Shown here: positions 1-9,728 of the stretch, piece by piece | Layout: the number at the start of each line of letters is the position of its first letter | Numbering within the stretch: the first letter of the stretch is position 1 | Assembly (NCBI GenBank): GCA_947499635.1 | Contig: CANMPD010000001.1 | Location: 62,001-126,000, forward strand | DNA length: 64,000 nt | DNA from: an uncultured Paracoccaceae bacterium | Lineage (GTDB): Bacteria; Pseudomonadota; Alphaproteobacteria; Rhodobacterales; Rhodobacteraceae | Direction of reading: 5' to 3' | Translations under genes and position numbers: made by a program | Notes under the pieces: generated by a model | Told to the model about the DNA's origin: nothing | What the model saw: only the letters and a program-made list of their open reading frames with translations | The model's database searches: none

Positions 1-61
1 ACGGCAAGCCTTTGACAGCAAAGTTGTGCCTGAAACGCAAAGCTGAGCCGATGCTACATAG

Positions 62-90
62 AAAAAGCCCCAAGGATTTGGGGCTTTTGC
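62..90 (-). terminator. Intrinsic terminator-like hairpin downstream of mmsA
   Basis: aaaagccccaaggatttggggctttt stem-loop with flanking A/T runs, just past the mmsA stop. Confidence 0.7.
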
Positions 91-141
91 AGGTTTTTGG
101 CATTGCGGCGCGACCGATAGGTTTAATGGCGCGCTTGTGGA

Positions 142-1641
142 TTAATCCATGGCCTTAAAGTTAAATTCACCGCCGTCTTTGATGCCAGAGAACCAGCGTG
201 CAGTGACTGTTTTAGTTCGTGTATAGAACTTAAACGCGTCGGGACCGTATTGGTTCAGGTCACCAAATGCAGATTTTTTCCAGCCGCCAAAGCTGTGGTA
301 GGACAGGGGCACAGGGATTGGGAAGTTGATGCCGACCATGCCCACATTGACCCGGTGGGCAAAGTCACGGGCTGTGTCTCCGTCTGCGGTGTAGATGGCG
401 GTGCCGTTGCCATAGGCGTTGTCACGCACCAGAGTGAGGGCGTCCTCATAGGTGTCCATGCGTACGGTTGACAGGACAGGGCCAAAAATTTCTTCTTGGT
501 AGATGTCCATATCGGCTGTGACATTGTCAAACAGGGTCGGGCCGACAAAGTTACCACTTTCATACCCTTGAAGCGTCAAACCGCGCCCGTCAGTGACCAA
601 TTTCGCGCCTTGAGCCACGCCACTGTCAATGAGGCCTTCGATACGAGATTTGGCCGCAGGGGTGATAACGGGACCAAAGTCGATGTCTTCGCCGGCGGTG
701 TAAGGGCCGACTTTAAGCTTTTCGATGCGAGGGACCAATTTTTCAATCAAACGATCCGCGGTTTCCTGCCCGACAGGGACGGCGACCGAAATAGCCATGC
801 AGCGTTCGCCTGCGGCACCAAAACCTGCGCCCATCAGTGCGTCAGCGGCTTTGTCCAGATCTGCGTCGGGCATGATCAACATATGGTTTTTCGCGCCGCC
901 AAAACACTGTGCGCGTTTTCCGTTGGTGGCGGCACGGCCATAGATATATTGCGCAATCGGAGTGGAGCCCACAAAGCCGACGGCCTGGATGGTGTCATTG
1001 TCAAGCAGGGCATCCACGGCTTCTTTGTCCCCATTTACAACTTGCAGAACACCATCAGGCAGACCAGCCTGTTGCAGCAATTCAGCCAGATACAACGCGG
1101 TTGAGGGGACGCGTTCAGATGGTTTGAGGATCATTGCGTTTCCGCAAGACAGGGCAGGTGCCATTTTCCAGAGCGGGATCATCGCCGGAAAGTTAAAGGG
1201 TGTGATGCCTGCAACGACGCCCAAAGGCTGACGCATGGAGTATAGGTCGATACCCGGACCGCCTGCATCAGTGTATTCGCCTTTGAGCATATGTGGCGCG
1301 CCCATGCAGACTTCGACCACTTCAAGGCCACGCTGCACATCACCACGGGCATCGGGCAGGGTTTTACCGTGCTCGCGCGAGACCAATTCGGCCAGTGTGT
1401 CCATGTGTTCGTTGATCAATGCAGCGAATTTCATCATGACACGGGCGCGTTTTTGAGGGTTTGTCGCAGCCCAGCCGATTTGTGCTTCAGCGGCTTTGGC
1501 CACGGCAGCGTCGATCTCGTCTTTGGTGGCGAGAGGCACTGTGGCCAGTTTTTCGCCTGTGGCGGGACTTTGGATATCCGCAAAGCGTCCGGAGGTACCG
1601 GTGGTTTTTTCGCCGTTGATGAAATGGGTTAGCTCTTGCAT
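142..1641 (-). CDS. mmsA: Methylmalonate-semialdehyde dehydrogenase (CoA-acylating)
   Basis: 499-aa ALDH-family protein with the MmsA-type MRQPLGVVAGITPFNFPAMIPLWK and GAAGERCMAISVAV motifs. Confidence 0.93.
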   Translation of the reverse strand: MQELTHFINGEKTTGTSGRFADIQSPATGEKLATVPLATKDEIDAAVAKAAEAQIGWAATNPQKRARVMMKFAALINEHMDTLAELVSREHGKTLPDARGDVQRGLEVVEVCMGAPHMLKGEYTDAGGPGIDLYSMRQPLGVVAGITPFNFPAMIPLWKMAPALSCGNAMILKPSERVPSTALYLAELLQQAGLPDGVLQVVNGDKEAVDALLDNDTIQAVGFVGSTPIAQYIYGRAATNGKRAQCFGGAKNHMLIMPDADLDKAADALMGAGFGAAGERCMAISVAVPVGQETADRLIEKLVPRIEKLKVGPYTAGEDIDFGPVITPAAKSRIEGLIDSGVAQGAKLVTDGRGLTLQGYESGNFVGPTLFDNVTADMDIYQEEIFGPVLSTVRMDTYEDALTLVRDNAYGNGTAIYTADGDTARDFAHRVNVGMVGINFPIPVPLSYHSFGGWKKSAFGDLNQYGPDAFKFYTRTKTVTARWFSGIKDGGEFNFKAMD

Positions 1642-1805
1642 GGCAAGTCTCCGCAGGGGTCAAGGTGTGTGCAAGTTAATCTTGCAAAATACCAGCGCCA
1701 AGAGGAAATATTTCAAATAGGACTTGCATAAACGCAATGGTTAATCTTCCATTAACCACGAAGCAGATAACAACAGACAACAAAAATTAAGACAGGGCCA
1801 TTTCA

Positions 1806-2702
1806 ATGGATGCGCAATGGGATGACATGAAAGTATTTCTCGCCGTGGCGCGAGAAAGTAGCCTGTCGGGGGCGGGGCGTGTGTTGAAAATGGATCCCGC
1901 CACGGTTGGACGGCGCATTGCGCGGTTCGAAGAGGCGATTGGAACCACATTATTCATAAAGTCACCGCAAGGCTATGCGATTACTCCTGCAGGTGATCGT
2001 CTGCTGTCTCACGCCGAAGAAGCCGAGCAGGCCATGCGTGCAGGTCAAGATGCCTTGATGGGGGTGAGCGACACGATGTCGGGTCAAATCCGTCTGGGTG
2101 CGCCGGATGGCTGTGCGAACTATTTGCTGCCGCAGGTCTGTGCCCAGATCGCCAAGGAAAACCCGGATCTCGATATACAGATTGTTGCCTTGCCGCGTAC
2201 AATCAATCTGAGCCGCCGCGAGGCCGACATGGCTGTGTCGGTCAGTGCCCCGACAGCGGGACGTTTGCTGGTGCAAAAGATCACAGATTATAAATTACAT
2301 CTCGCGGCGTCGCGGTATTACCTGCGTGATAATCCCGATATTATCCGTCTCTCGGACCTGAAAAAGCACCCTGTCATTGGATATATTCCGGATATGGTTT
2401 TTGATCGAGAGCTGGATTACCTCTCTGATTTGGGGGTGGAACGCGTAAAATTGGCGTCAAATTCGGTTTCGGTTCAGGTGAAAATCGCGGTCGAAGGCAC
2501 GGGCCTATGTGTGATGCATGACTTTGCTTTGCCTGCACATCGTGTGCTGCGTAAGGTTTTGAAAGATAAGATAAGTTTGACTCGTAGTTTCTATTTGGTG
2601 CGTCATCAGGCAGATCACCGCAGTGAGCGGTTGAACCGCTTTGCTTTGGCGTTGACGCGAGGGTTGCGAAATGAAGTTGCGCGATTGGAAGGCTTGACTT
2701 GA
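1806..2702 (+). CDS. LysR-family transcriptional regulator
   Basis: N-terminal LysR HTH (FLAVARESSLSGAGRVLKMDPATVGRRIARFEEAIGTTLF), 298 aa, divergent from mmsA. Confidence 0.9.
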   Translation: MDAQWDDMKVFLAVARESSLSGAGRVLKMDPATVGRRIARFEEAIGTTLFIKSPQGYAITPAGDRLLSHAEEAEQAMRAGQDALMGVSDTMSGQIRLGAPDGCANYLLPQVCAQIAKENPDLDIQIVALPRTINLSRREADMAVSVSAPTAGRLLVQKITDYKLHLAASRYYLRDNPDIIRLSDLKKHPVIGYIPDMVFDRELDYLSDLGVERVKLASNSVSVQVKIAVEGTGLCVMHDFALPAHRVLRKVLKDKISLTRSFYLVRHQADHRSERLNRFALALTRGLRNEVARLEGLT

Positions 2703-2756
2703 TATCGCATTGCGGCAAGCCTTGGGATGTCGATGTAAAATTGCTGAGGTGAAGGT

Positions 2757-3191
2757 ATGCTTGTTAAAACGATTTTGAACTCCAAAGCGATGAAACAGAT
2801 TGTGACCGTCACGCCGAATTCCACAGTTGCCGATGCCGCGACACTGTTGGCACAGAACGGGATCGGGACGGTTGTGGTTTCAACGGATGGGATGGCTGCG
2901 GATGGTATCTTATCCGAGCGTGATATCGTGCGACAACTTGCCAAAACTGGCGCGGACTGCCTGTCGCAACCTGTCAGTGAATATATGACAACGAAACTGG
3001 TGACATGTACATCTGATGCGAATGTACAAACGCCGCTTGAGCAGATGACCAGCGGCCATTTCCGCCACATGCCGGTGGTAGATGATGGTAAGTTGATAGG
3101 TGTTATTACGCTGGGGGATGTGGTCAAAGCGCAATTGTCGCATGTGGAAATGGAGAAAACGGCGCTGGAAGGGATGATCATGGGGCACTAG
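2757..3191 (+). CDS. CBS-domain protein (tandem CBS pair)
   Basis: 144 aa with two CBS motifs (GIGTVVVSTDGMAADGILSERDIVR; HMPVVDDGKLIGVITLGDVVK). Confidence 0.9.
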   Translation: MLVKTILNSKAMKQIVTVTPNSTVADAATLLAQNGIGTVVVSTDGMAADGILSERDIVRQLAKTGADCLSQPVSEYMTTKLVTCTSDANVQTPLEQMTSGHFRHMPVVDDGKLIGVITLGDVVKAQLSHVEMEKTALEGMIMGH

Positions 3192-3326
3192 GCCTCTTGT
3201 CGTCTTTACCTTTGTCATTTTCCAAGGTCTTGGGGCTGTTCTATGTGGCTCTGCTCTTGCAAACCTGAGATCAACATGTTTGCGTGCGCGCATTAATTGC
3301 CTGTTAACGAAATCAGGAGTGCCCCC

Positions 3327-3824
3327 ATGCGGATTGGTCTCTATCCCGGAACTTTTGACCCTATTACCCTGGGTCATATTGATATTATTCGTCGCGCCTG
3401 TGCGATGGTGGATAAGCTTGTGGTTGGGGTGGCTATCAATCGTGATAAGGGCCCATTGTTTTCGCTAGAGGAACGCGTTGCGTTGCTGGAAGCAGAATGC
3501 GCCATGCTGTGTGAGCAAACTGGCACTGAAATTGTTGTGCACCCTTTTGAAAACCTGCTGATCAACTGCGCGCGCGACGTCGGTGCCCAAATCATCGTAC
3601 GCGGCCTGCGGGCTGTGTCGGATTTTGAGTATGAATTCCAGATGGTTGGAATGAACCGCGCGTTGGATGATACGGTTGAGACTGTGTTTTTGATGGCCGA
3701 AGCCAAACATCAGGCGATCGCATCGAAGCTGGTCAAGGAAATCGCACGTTTGGATGGTGACGTATCCGGTTTTGTGACGCCATTGGTTCAGGAGAGATTA
3801 TTGAAGAAGCTTGGAAAGTCTTAG
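3327..3824 (+). CDS. coaD: Phosphopantetheine adenylyltransferase
   Basis: MRIGLYPGTFDPITLGHIDIIRRA nucleotidyltransferase motif; internal start after a ggag SD is preferred over the ORF-track start 3297. Confidence 0.95.
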   Translation: MRIGLYPGTFDPITLGHIDIIRRACAMVDKLVVGVAINRDKGPLFSLEERVALLEAECAMLCEQTGTEIVVHPFENLLINCARDVGAQIIVRGLRAVSDFEYEFQMVGMNRALDDTVETVFLMAEAKHQAIASKLVKEIARLDGDVSGFVTPLVQERLLKKLGKS

Positions 3825-4018
3825 CCAAAAGCGTTTGGAACCAAAGCTTTTGAGGACCTGACACGACCCTAGGTGCGTATCCTAGGGCGCCAAGAAATCC
3901 CGAACCTCTTTGGAACTCGGGATCCTAATATGGCGTGTCCTGCTGATTTTTCCCATGGCGGCCGATTTGGAACAGACTAAGGCTCTGCGGCGATATGTTT
4001 AACCAGAAAGGGTCTGAA

Positions 4019-4702
4019 ATGAGTAAATCGCTCGCGGAGTTTATTGGTACATTTACGTTAGTGTTGTTTGGTTGTGGCTCGGCCGTGATTGCAGGGGCTG
4101 ATATTGGTCTGTTTGGCATTAGTTTTGCCTTTGGCCTTGCCTTGATTGGCATGGCCTATGGGATTGGACCTGTTTCAGGGTGTCATATTAACCCTGCAGT
4201 TTCTCTGGGTGTATGGGCCGCAGGTCGTATGTCACTGTCTTCGGCCATCCAGTATATTGTTGCGCAACTTCTAGGCGGCATTGCGGCTGCATTTGTTCTG
4301 TTGATCATTGCTTCTGGCAAGGCGGATTATAGCGTTGCTGTAAATGGGCTTGGTCAAAACGGTTGGGGCGCTGGATATCTGGGCGAGTATACCATGGGCG
4401 CGGCCTTTATGTTCGAAGCCGTCGCGACGTTTATTTTTATGGTTGTTATCCTTGGGTCCACTGGATCTGCTGGGACGCCGGCGATTGCTGGTCTTGCAAT
4501 CGGTTTGACATTGGTTGTGATTCACCTCGTGGGTATCAACATCACAGGCGTTTCGGTCAATCCTGCACGTTCGGTTGGTCCGGCGCTGTTTGCAGGTACC
4601 ACCGCGATTTCACAGCTTTGGCTGTTCATCGTTGCACCGATCCTTGGTGCAGTTGCTGCAGGTCTTGTCTTTAAGACAGGGATGCTGGACGGCGCGCAGT
4701 AA
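4019..4702 (+). CDS. aqpZ: Aquaporin Z
   Basis: MIP family with two NPA motifs (CHINPAVSLG, VSVNPARSVGPALF); start MSKSLAEFIGTF. Confidence 0.93.
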   Translation: MSKSLAEFIGTFTLVLFGCGSAVIAGADIGLFGISFAFGLALIGMAYGIGPVSGCHINPAVSLGVWAAGRMSLSSAIQYIVAQLLGGIAAAFVLLIIASGKADYSVAVNGLGQNGWGAGYLGEYTMGAAFMFEAVATFIFMVVILGSTGSAGTPAIAGLAIGLTLVVIHLVGINITGVSVNPARSVGPALFAGTTAISQLWLFIVAPILGAVAAGLVFKTGMLDGAQ

Positions 4703-4720
4703 GCGTATCGTCTTACGTAG

Positions 4721-4747
4721 AACCTGTTGCGGGGATCCGCAGCAGGT
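4721..4747 (+). terminator. Hairpin downstream of aqpZ
   Basis: acctgttgcgg/ccgcagcaggt near-perfect inverted repeat just after the aqpZ stop. Confidence 0.45.
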
Positions 4748-4792
4748 CACCTAAAGGATTAGACTGGATAATGGTTTGGAGGGCAGGGCAGC

Positions 4793-4936
4793 TTAGCGCC
4801 AGAAGGCCATCCATTCGATGAGCTCATAAAAACGCTTGCCCAAGAACACGAAATGTTCACTGCCAAAAAAGATCGCATCAACACCACCGATCAGCAAAAG
4901 TACGAGGCCAAAGCCGAGTGCGGTTTTATTGGTCAT
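4793..4936 (-). CDS. Small membrane protein, 47 aa, unknown function, upstream of and separate from gap
   Basis: Manual translation: MTNKTALGFGLVLLLIGGVDAIFFGSEHFVFLGKRFYELIEWMAFWR*; one TM helix; below the ORF-track length cutoff. Confidence 0.75.
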   Translation of the reverse strand: MTNKTALGFGLVLLLIGGVDAIFFGSEHFVFLGKRFYELIEWMAFWR

Positions 4937-5031
4937 AGTCTGTTGTTTGCCTGTCTGGACATAAATTCACCGCTTGGACTGTGCCCGAGCGGTGAAAAAA
5001 TCTCAAGTCTGATAATAGCTTGGCAACGCAG

Positions 5032-6033
5032 TTAGTTGAGACGCCCCATGGCAGCAGCCACGTCAGCCATGCGAACAGAAAAGCCCCACTCATTATCGTA
5101 CCATGCAAGAACACGCACCATACGGTCGCCCACAACGCGGGTCTGATCTGGTGCAAAGATCGAACTTTCTTCGGTGTGGTTAAAGTCAGTGGAGACCAAC
5201 GGGGCAGGTTCATATCCCAAGACACGCGACATCGGCCCTGTTGAGGCCTCGGCAACCGCGGCGTTGACCTCTGCGACGGTGACATTGCGACCCGCGCGGA
5301 ACGTCAGATCGACGGCTGAAACATTTGGTGTTGGAACACGGATAGAAGAGCCATCTAGGCGGCCTTTGAGATTTGGCAAAACCTCACCAAGTGCTTTTGC
5401 GGCGCCCGTGGATGTGGGGATCATCGACATTGCCGCAGCACGGGCGCGGTACAAATCGTTGTGGCGGCGGTCCAAGGTAGGTTGGTCGCCGGTGTAAGAG
5501 TGGATCGTGGTCATAATACCGCTCTCGATACCGAAAGCACCGTCAAGGACTTTGGCAAGCGGCGCCAGGCAATTGGTGGTGCAGGATCCGTTGGACACCA
5601 TAGTGTCATTGGCAGTGAGCAGGTCATCATTCACGCCAAAGACAATTGTCTTGTCGACATTGACGCCGGGCGCTGACAACAAAACCTTACCTGCGCCGCG
5701 TTCAAGGTGGGTTTTGGCCTTGAGGCCGTCATTAAAGTTGCCGGTGCATTCTAAGACAACATCGCAACCATCCCAGTCCAGTTCGGACATGTCGTAGGTT
5801 GAAAACATCTGAATGTCTCCGCGCCCTAAATTCATGTGGCGGTCACCGTAATCAACCTTGCCGGGGAAGCGCCCATGGATACTGTCATATTTCAGCAGAT
5901 GTGCAGCGGTTTCAATGGGGCCAGTGGCATTGATTTTAACCACGTCGATGTCATTGCGCAGTGATCCTGCGATATGGGCCAATGTGCAGCGGCCAATGCG
6001 CCCAAATCCGTTGATGCCAACTTTGATGGTCAT
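5032..6033 (-). CDS. gap: Glyceraldehyde-3-phosphate dehydrogenase
   Basis: MTIKVGINGFGRIGR and SNGSCTTNCLAPLAKV catalytic motif; start at 6033 rather than 6087. Confidence 0.96.
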   Translation of the reverse strand: MTIKVGINGFGRIGRCTLAHIAGSLRNDIDVVKINATGPIETAAHLLKYDSIHGRFPGKVDYGDRHMNLGRGDIQMFSTYDMSELDWDGCDVVLECTGNFNDGLKAKTHLERGAGKVLLSAPGVNVDKTIVFGVNDDLLTANDTMVSNGSCTTNCLAPLAKVLDGAFGIESGIMTTIHSYTGDQPTLDRRHNDLYRARAAAMSMIPTSTGAAKALGEVLPNLKGRLDGSSIRVPTPNVSAVDLTFRAGRNVTVAEVNAAVAEASTGPMSRVLGYEPAPLVSTDFNHTEESSIFAPDQTRVVGDRMVRVLAWYDNEWGFSVRMADVAAAMGRLN

Positions 6034-6120
6034 AATGTGCCTCGTGTCCGAACGATAATTTAACTTGCTCATAGAGGGTGGTGACAATCGGTAAAAGGGA
6101 AAAATTTATTAAACACAGGA

Positions 6121-6176
6121 TGTTAGCGCAAAATATTCATGTTTGCGGTAACGGTTTTAAAATGGTTGCGTTAACA
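6121..6176. promoter_or_regulatory. Cluster of three LacI-family-like operator sites upstream of gap
   Basis: tgttagcgcaaaat (6121), tgtttgcggtaacg (6140), tggttgcgttaaca (6163); each resembles a TGTTNGCGNTAACA-type palindrome. Confidence 0.45.
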
Positions 6177-6321
6177 ACGATGTTTTTAACAGCAACAACA
6201 TCCTAGGTGGTGACGCTTGGGGGAAAATCTATCAATTGGTGTCACCTTTGTTGGGGCTCTTGATCGCAGCGCACCCCTCGGGCACAAAGCCTATGTAACA
6301 CAGCCACGTGAGGATGGATAA

Positions 6322-7263
6322 ATGAGCGGACTTTTGGCGCTGTTGGATGATGTGGCAGCGATTGCCAAAGTTGCAGCGGCTTCGGTGGATGATATTGCGG
6401 CGCAATCGCTTAAGGCGGGGTCCAAGGCGGCGGGGATCGTGATCGATGACGCCGCAGTGACGCCAAAATATGTCACAGGACTACAGCCAGCGCGTGAATT
6501 GCCGATGATCTGGCGCATTGCGCGCGGCTCGTTCATCAACAAATTGGTGTTTTTGCTGCCGGTGGCCTTGCTGATGTCGCAGTTTGCACCGTGGCTGATC
6601 CCGCCATTGTTGATTATGGGGGGGTGTTATCTGTGTTTTGAGGGGGCCGAAAAGATCCTGCATGTCCTCAAACCTCATGCGTCCCATACATCTGAGGAAG
6701 CATCAGATGGCGATGTCGCCCATCTTGAAGAGCAAAAGGTCAAAGGGGCGATTAAAACCGATTTTATTCTCTCGGCTGAGATCATGACCATTGCGCTGTC
6801 GGTGATTGACAGCGACAGCTTGTTCGTGCGCGCATTCACGTTAGCTGTGGTTGGGATAGGGATCACCATCGCGGTTTATGGCGTGGTGGCGATTATCGTA
6901 AAGATGGACGACATTGGTTTGTGGCTGACGCGTGTCGGTAAAACCGAGGTCACCCGTGCAACGGGCCGTGGCATTGTGGCGTTTATGCCGTGGTTTCTGA
7001 TCGCTCTTTCCGTGATTGGCACGGCTGCGATGTTGTGGGTTGGCGGCTCGATCATTGTGCATTCACTGCATCAAATGGGCTGGCACGGCCCCGAAGATCT
7101 GATCCACAGCATTGCACATAGCCTTGGTCAGGCTGACGCATTTTTAGAGTGGTTGGTTAAAGCAGTGATTGATGGTGTGCTTGGGTTTGTTGTCGGTCTT
7201 GTGTTGGTTCCTGTGGTGACCAAACTGATCGCGCCTTTGTTGGGTAAAAGCGCCGCGCATTAA
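6322..7263 (+). CDS. DUF808 family (YedI-like) membrane protein
   Basis: MSGLLALLDDVAAIAKVAAASVDDIAAQSLKAGSKAAGIVIDDAAVTPKYV is the family signature; multiple TM segments. Confidence 0.9.
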   Translation: MSGLLALLDDVAAIAKVAAASVDDIAAQSLKAGSKAAGIVIDDAAVTPKYVTGLQPARELPMIWRIARGSFINKLVFLLPVALLMSQFAPWLIPPLLIMGGCYLCFEGAEKILHVLKPHASHTSEEASDGDVAHLEEQKVKGAIKTDFILSAEIMTIALSVIDSDSLFVRAFTLAVVGIGITIAVYGVVAIIVKMDDIGLWLTRVGKTEVTRATGRGIVAFMPWFLIALSVIGTAAMLWVGGSIIVHSLHQMGWHGPEDLIHSIAHSLGQADAFLEWLVKAVIDGVLGFVVGLVLVPVVTKLIAPLLGKSAAH

Positions 7264-7287
7264 GCGCCGCGACTGTTGGTAAATGGA

Positions 7288-7322
7288 AAAAGCGCCGCTT
7301 GGATAAACCAAGCGGCGCTTTT
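7288..7322. terminator. Bidirectional intrinsic terminator between convergent DUF808 and tkt genes
   Basis: Perfect 15-bp stem aaaagcgccgcttgg-ataaa-ccaagcggcgctttt. Confidence 0.9.
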
Positions 7323-7362
7323 ACATATATGTAAGATGGGGGCGAGCGCCCCCAGTTGGAGC

Positions 7363-9384
7363 TTAACCGAGAAGATCTTTGACTTTGGCGACGGCTGCAT
7401 CGGCAGTGATGCCGAATTTTTCAAAGAGCTCACCAGCAGGGGCAGAGGCACCAAATCCGGTCATGCCAACAAAGCCCGCTTTTTTCTCTTGGCCGCGTTC
7501 ACCCATCAACAGACGATCCCAACCGCCATCGCGTACGGCGGCTTCGATGCCAACGCGCACAGCCCCTGCAGGCAGGATCTTGCGGCGATAGGTTTCGTCT
7601 TGGGCAAGGAACAGCTCCATACAAGGAACTGAAACCACGCGGGTACCGATGCCTTGAGATTCAAGCTGGTCTTTGGCCTTCATCGCAAGCGAGACCTCAG
7701 AGCCGGAGGCAATCAGGATCGCCTGACGTTTGCTTTCGGCTTCGGCGAGAACATAGGCGCCTTTTTCGGTCAGGTTGTTCAACTTGTGCTCTTTGCGCAG
7801 GGTCGGCAGACCTTGGCGTGTCAAAGCAATAACCGAGGGTGTCTCTTTGGAGGACAGTGCGATTTCCCAGGCTTCGGCCGTTTCCACAGCATCTGCGGGA
7901 CGGAAGGTATAGCTGTTGGGGGTCGCACGACAAATCGCCAGATGCTCAACCGGTTGGTGAGTCGGGCCATCTTCGCCCACACCGATAGAGTCATGTGTCA
8001 TGACAAAGACGGTAGGGATCTTCATCAATGCTGCCAGACGCATGGCGGGGCGGGCATAGTCGGTAAAGCAGAAGAATGTACCAGAGTATGGACGCAGACC
8101 ACCATGCAGTGCCATGCCGTTCATTGCAGCGGCCATACCGTGTTCACGGATGCCCCAATAGACGTAACGGCCCGCGCGGTTATCTGTGTCGAACACGCCA
8201 AGATCACCGGTTTTGGTGTTGTTCGAACCGGTGAGATCCGCAGAGCCCCCTACGGTTTCCGGCATGATCGGGTTGATTACGGCCAGTGCCATCTCGGACG
8301 CCTTGCGGGTCGCCACCGAAGGTTGCTCTTCGGAGATCTGCTTTTTCAGTTTCTTGACTGTCGCAGAGAGCTTGTTTGGCACCTCTAGAGCAAAGGCGCG
8401 GTTAAAGCGGTCTTGTTTCTGCTTAGAGATCTCAGCAAAGCGCGCTTCCCAAGCGGCGCGTTCTTCTGCGCCACGGGTCCCAATCGCTTCCCATGCTGAT
8501 TTAATCTCGGCGGGAACCTCAAATGCGCCGCCGGTCCAGCCATAGGCTGCTTTGGCTGCGGCCAGTTGGTCCGCATCCGTAAGAGCACCGTGACCTTTTG
8601 AGGTATCCTGCGCTGCGTGACCCAGTGCGATATGGGTTTTGCAGGCAATCATCGATGGCTTTTTGGTCTTCTTTGCAGCTGTAATCGCGGCATCAATCTC
8701 GGCCGGGTTATGGCCGTCGATCTCTTGAACATGCCAGCCAGACGCCTTGAAGCGTTGTACCTGATTGGTGCGATCGGACAGGTCAACACTGCCGTCGATG
8801 GTGATGTTATTGTTATCCCAGAACACAACCAGTTTGCTTAGCTGGTGGCGACCTGCAAGACCGATGGCCTCTTGCGAGATGCCTTCCATCAGGCAGCCGT
8901 CGCCTGCGATCACATAGGTATAGTGATCGACGACCTTTTTGCCGTATTGTGCGCGCAGCATTTCTTCGGCCATAGCAAAGCCCACGGCATTGGAAATCCC
9001 TTGCCCCAACGGGCCAGTTGTCGTTTCAACAGCATCCAGAAGGAAGTTTTCCGGGTGTCCGGCTGTCAGCGCGCCCATTTGGCGGAAATTCACCAGCTGG
9101 TCGTGTGTCACCTGCGCGTCACCCATGAGGTACAGCAAGGAATACACCAACATGGAGCCGTGGCCCGCAGACAGGATAAACCGGTCACGGTCGGCCCATT
9201 TAGGGGCGGAGACGTCAAATTTCATGTGTTTTTCAAACAACACGGTGGCCACATCAGCCATGCCCATAGGCATGCCAGAGTGGCCTGAATTGGCGGCGGC
9301 TACTGCATCCAACGTCAAGGCGCGGATGGCGGTGGCTTTGTACCAGTGATCGGGGTTGTCAGTGCGCAGGGCGGTCAGATCCAC
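7363..9384 (-). CDS. tkt: Transketolase
   Basis: 673 aa, [29 protein letters not shown]-binding, [20 protein letters not shown]. Confidence 0.96.
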   Translation of the reverse strand: MDLTALRTDNPDHWYKATAIRALTLDAVAAANSGHSGMPMGMADVATVLFEKHMKFDVSAPKWADRDRFILSAGHGSMLVYSLLYLMGDAQVTHDQLVNFRQMGALTAGHPENFLLDAVETTTGPLGQGISNAVGFAMAEEMLRAQYGKKVVDHYTYVIAGDGCLMEGISQEAIGLAGRHQLSKLVVFWDNNNITIDGSVDLSDRTNQVQRFKASGWHVQEIDGHNPAEIDAAITAAKKTKKPSMIACKTHIALGHAAQDTSKGHGALTDADQLAAAKAAYGWTGGAFEVPAEIKSAWEAIGTRGAEERAAWEARFAEISKQKQDRFNRAFALEVPNKLSATVKKLKKQISEEQPSVATRKASEMALAVINPIMPETVGGSADLTGSNNTKTGDLGVFDTDNRAGRYVYWGIREHGMAAAMNGMALHGGLRPYSGTFFCFTDYARPAMRLAALMKIPTVFVMTHDSIGVGEDGPTHQPVEHLAICRATPNSYTFRPADAVETAEAWEIALSSKETPSVIALTRQGLPTLRKEHKLNNLTEKGAYVLAEAESKRQAILIASGSEVSLAMKAKDQLESQGIGTRVVSVPCMELFLAQDETYRRKILPAGAVRVGIEAAVRDGGWDRLLMGERGQEKKAGFVGMTGFGASAPAGELFEKFGITADAAVAKVKDLLG

Positions 9385-9578
9385 TGAATGTATCCTCTTT
9401 GGGTTCGCAGGGGTGAGGGCTGGATACCACTGTCGCTCAGGAATTCAAGTATTTGCGCACGCAACTTGTTGCTTCATGCGGAGTCTCGCGTGCAAGTGGT
9501 TGAAAGCGCAGGGAGGGTGTTTTAATCCTTCTGTGTATAAATGACGGCAAATTGTGATCAATGAGATTGATTCGGGGT

Positions 9579-9594
9579 AAAACCGATCGGTTTT
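9579..9594. promoter_or_regulatory. 16-bp perfect palindrome AAAACCGATCGGTTTT in the divergent tkt / zauP-like promoter region
   Basis: Directly visible self-complementary sequence. Confidence 0.5.
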
Positions 9595-9728
9595 GGGTTC
9601 GAATTTTGGACCAATTGATTGTGACTTATGGGTCGTGCGGAAAAAACAGGTTTGGCCGACTGGCTGTGTCGCTTTGGGGATCGCCCTGATGTGAAGTGCC
9701 AGAAGGTACAGTGAGGCGAAGGTAGCGG

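Noticed and set aside
496-1104. 202-aa + strand ORF antisense to mmsA (also 250-471, 1291-1632)
   Set aside because: Shadow ORFs opposite a convincing ALDH gene.
2615-3181. 188-aa - strand ORF opposite LysR/CBS genes
   Set aside because: Antisense to a clear CBS-domain gene; Ser/Thr-rich shadow translation.
7654-8388. 244-aa + strand ORF antisense to tkt (also 8845-9288)
   Set aside because: Shadow ORFs opposite transketolase; no motif support.
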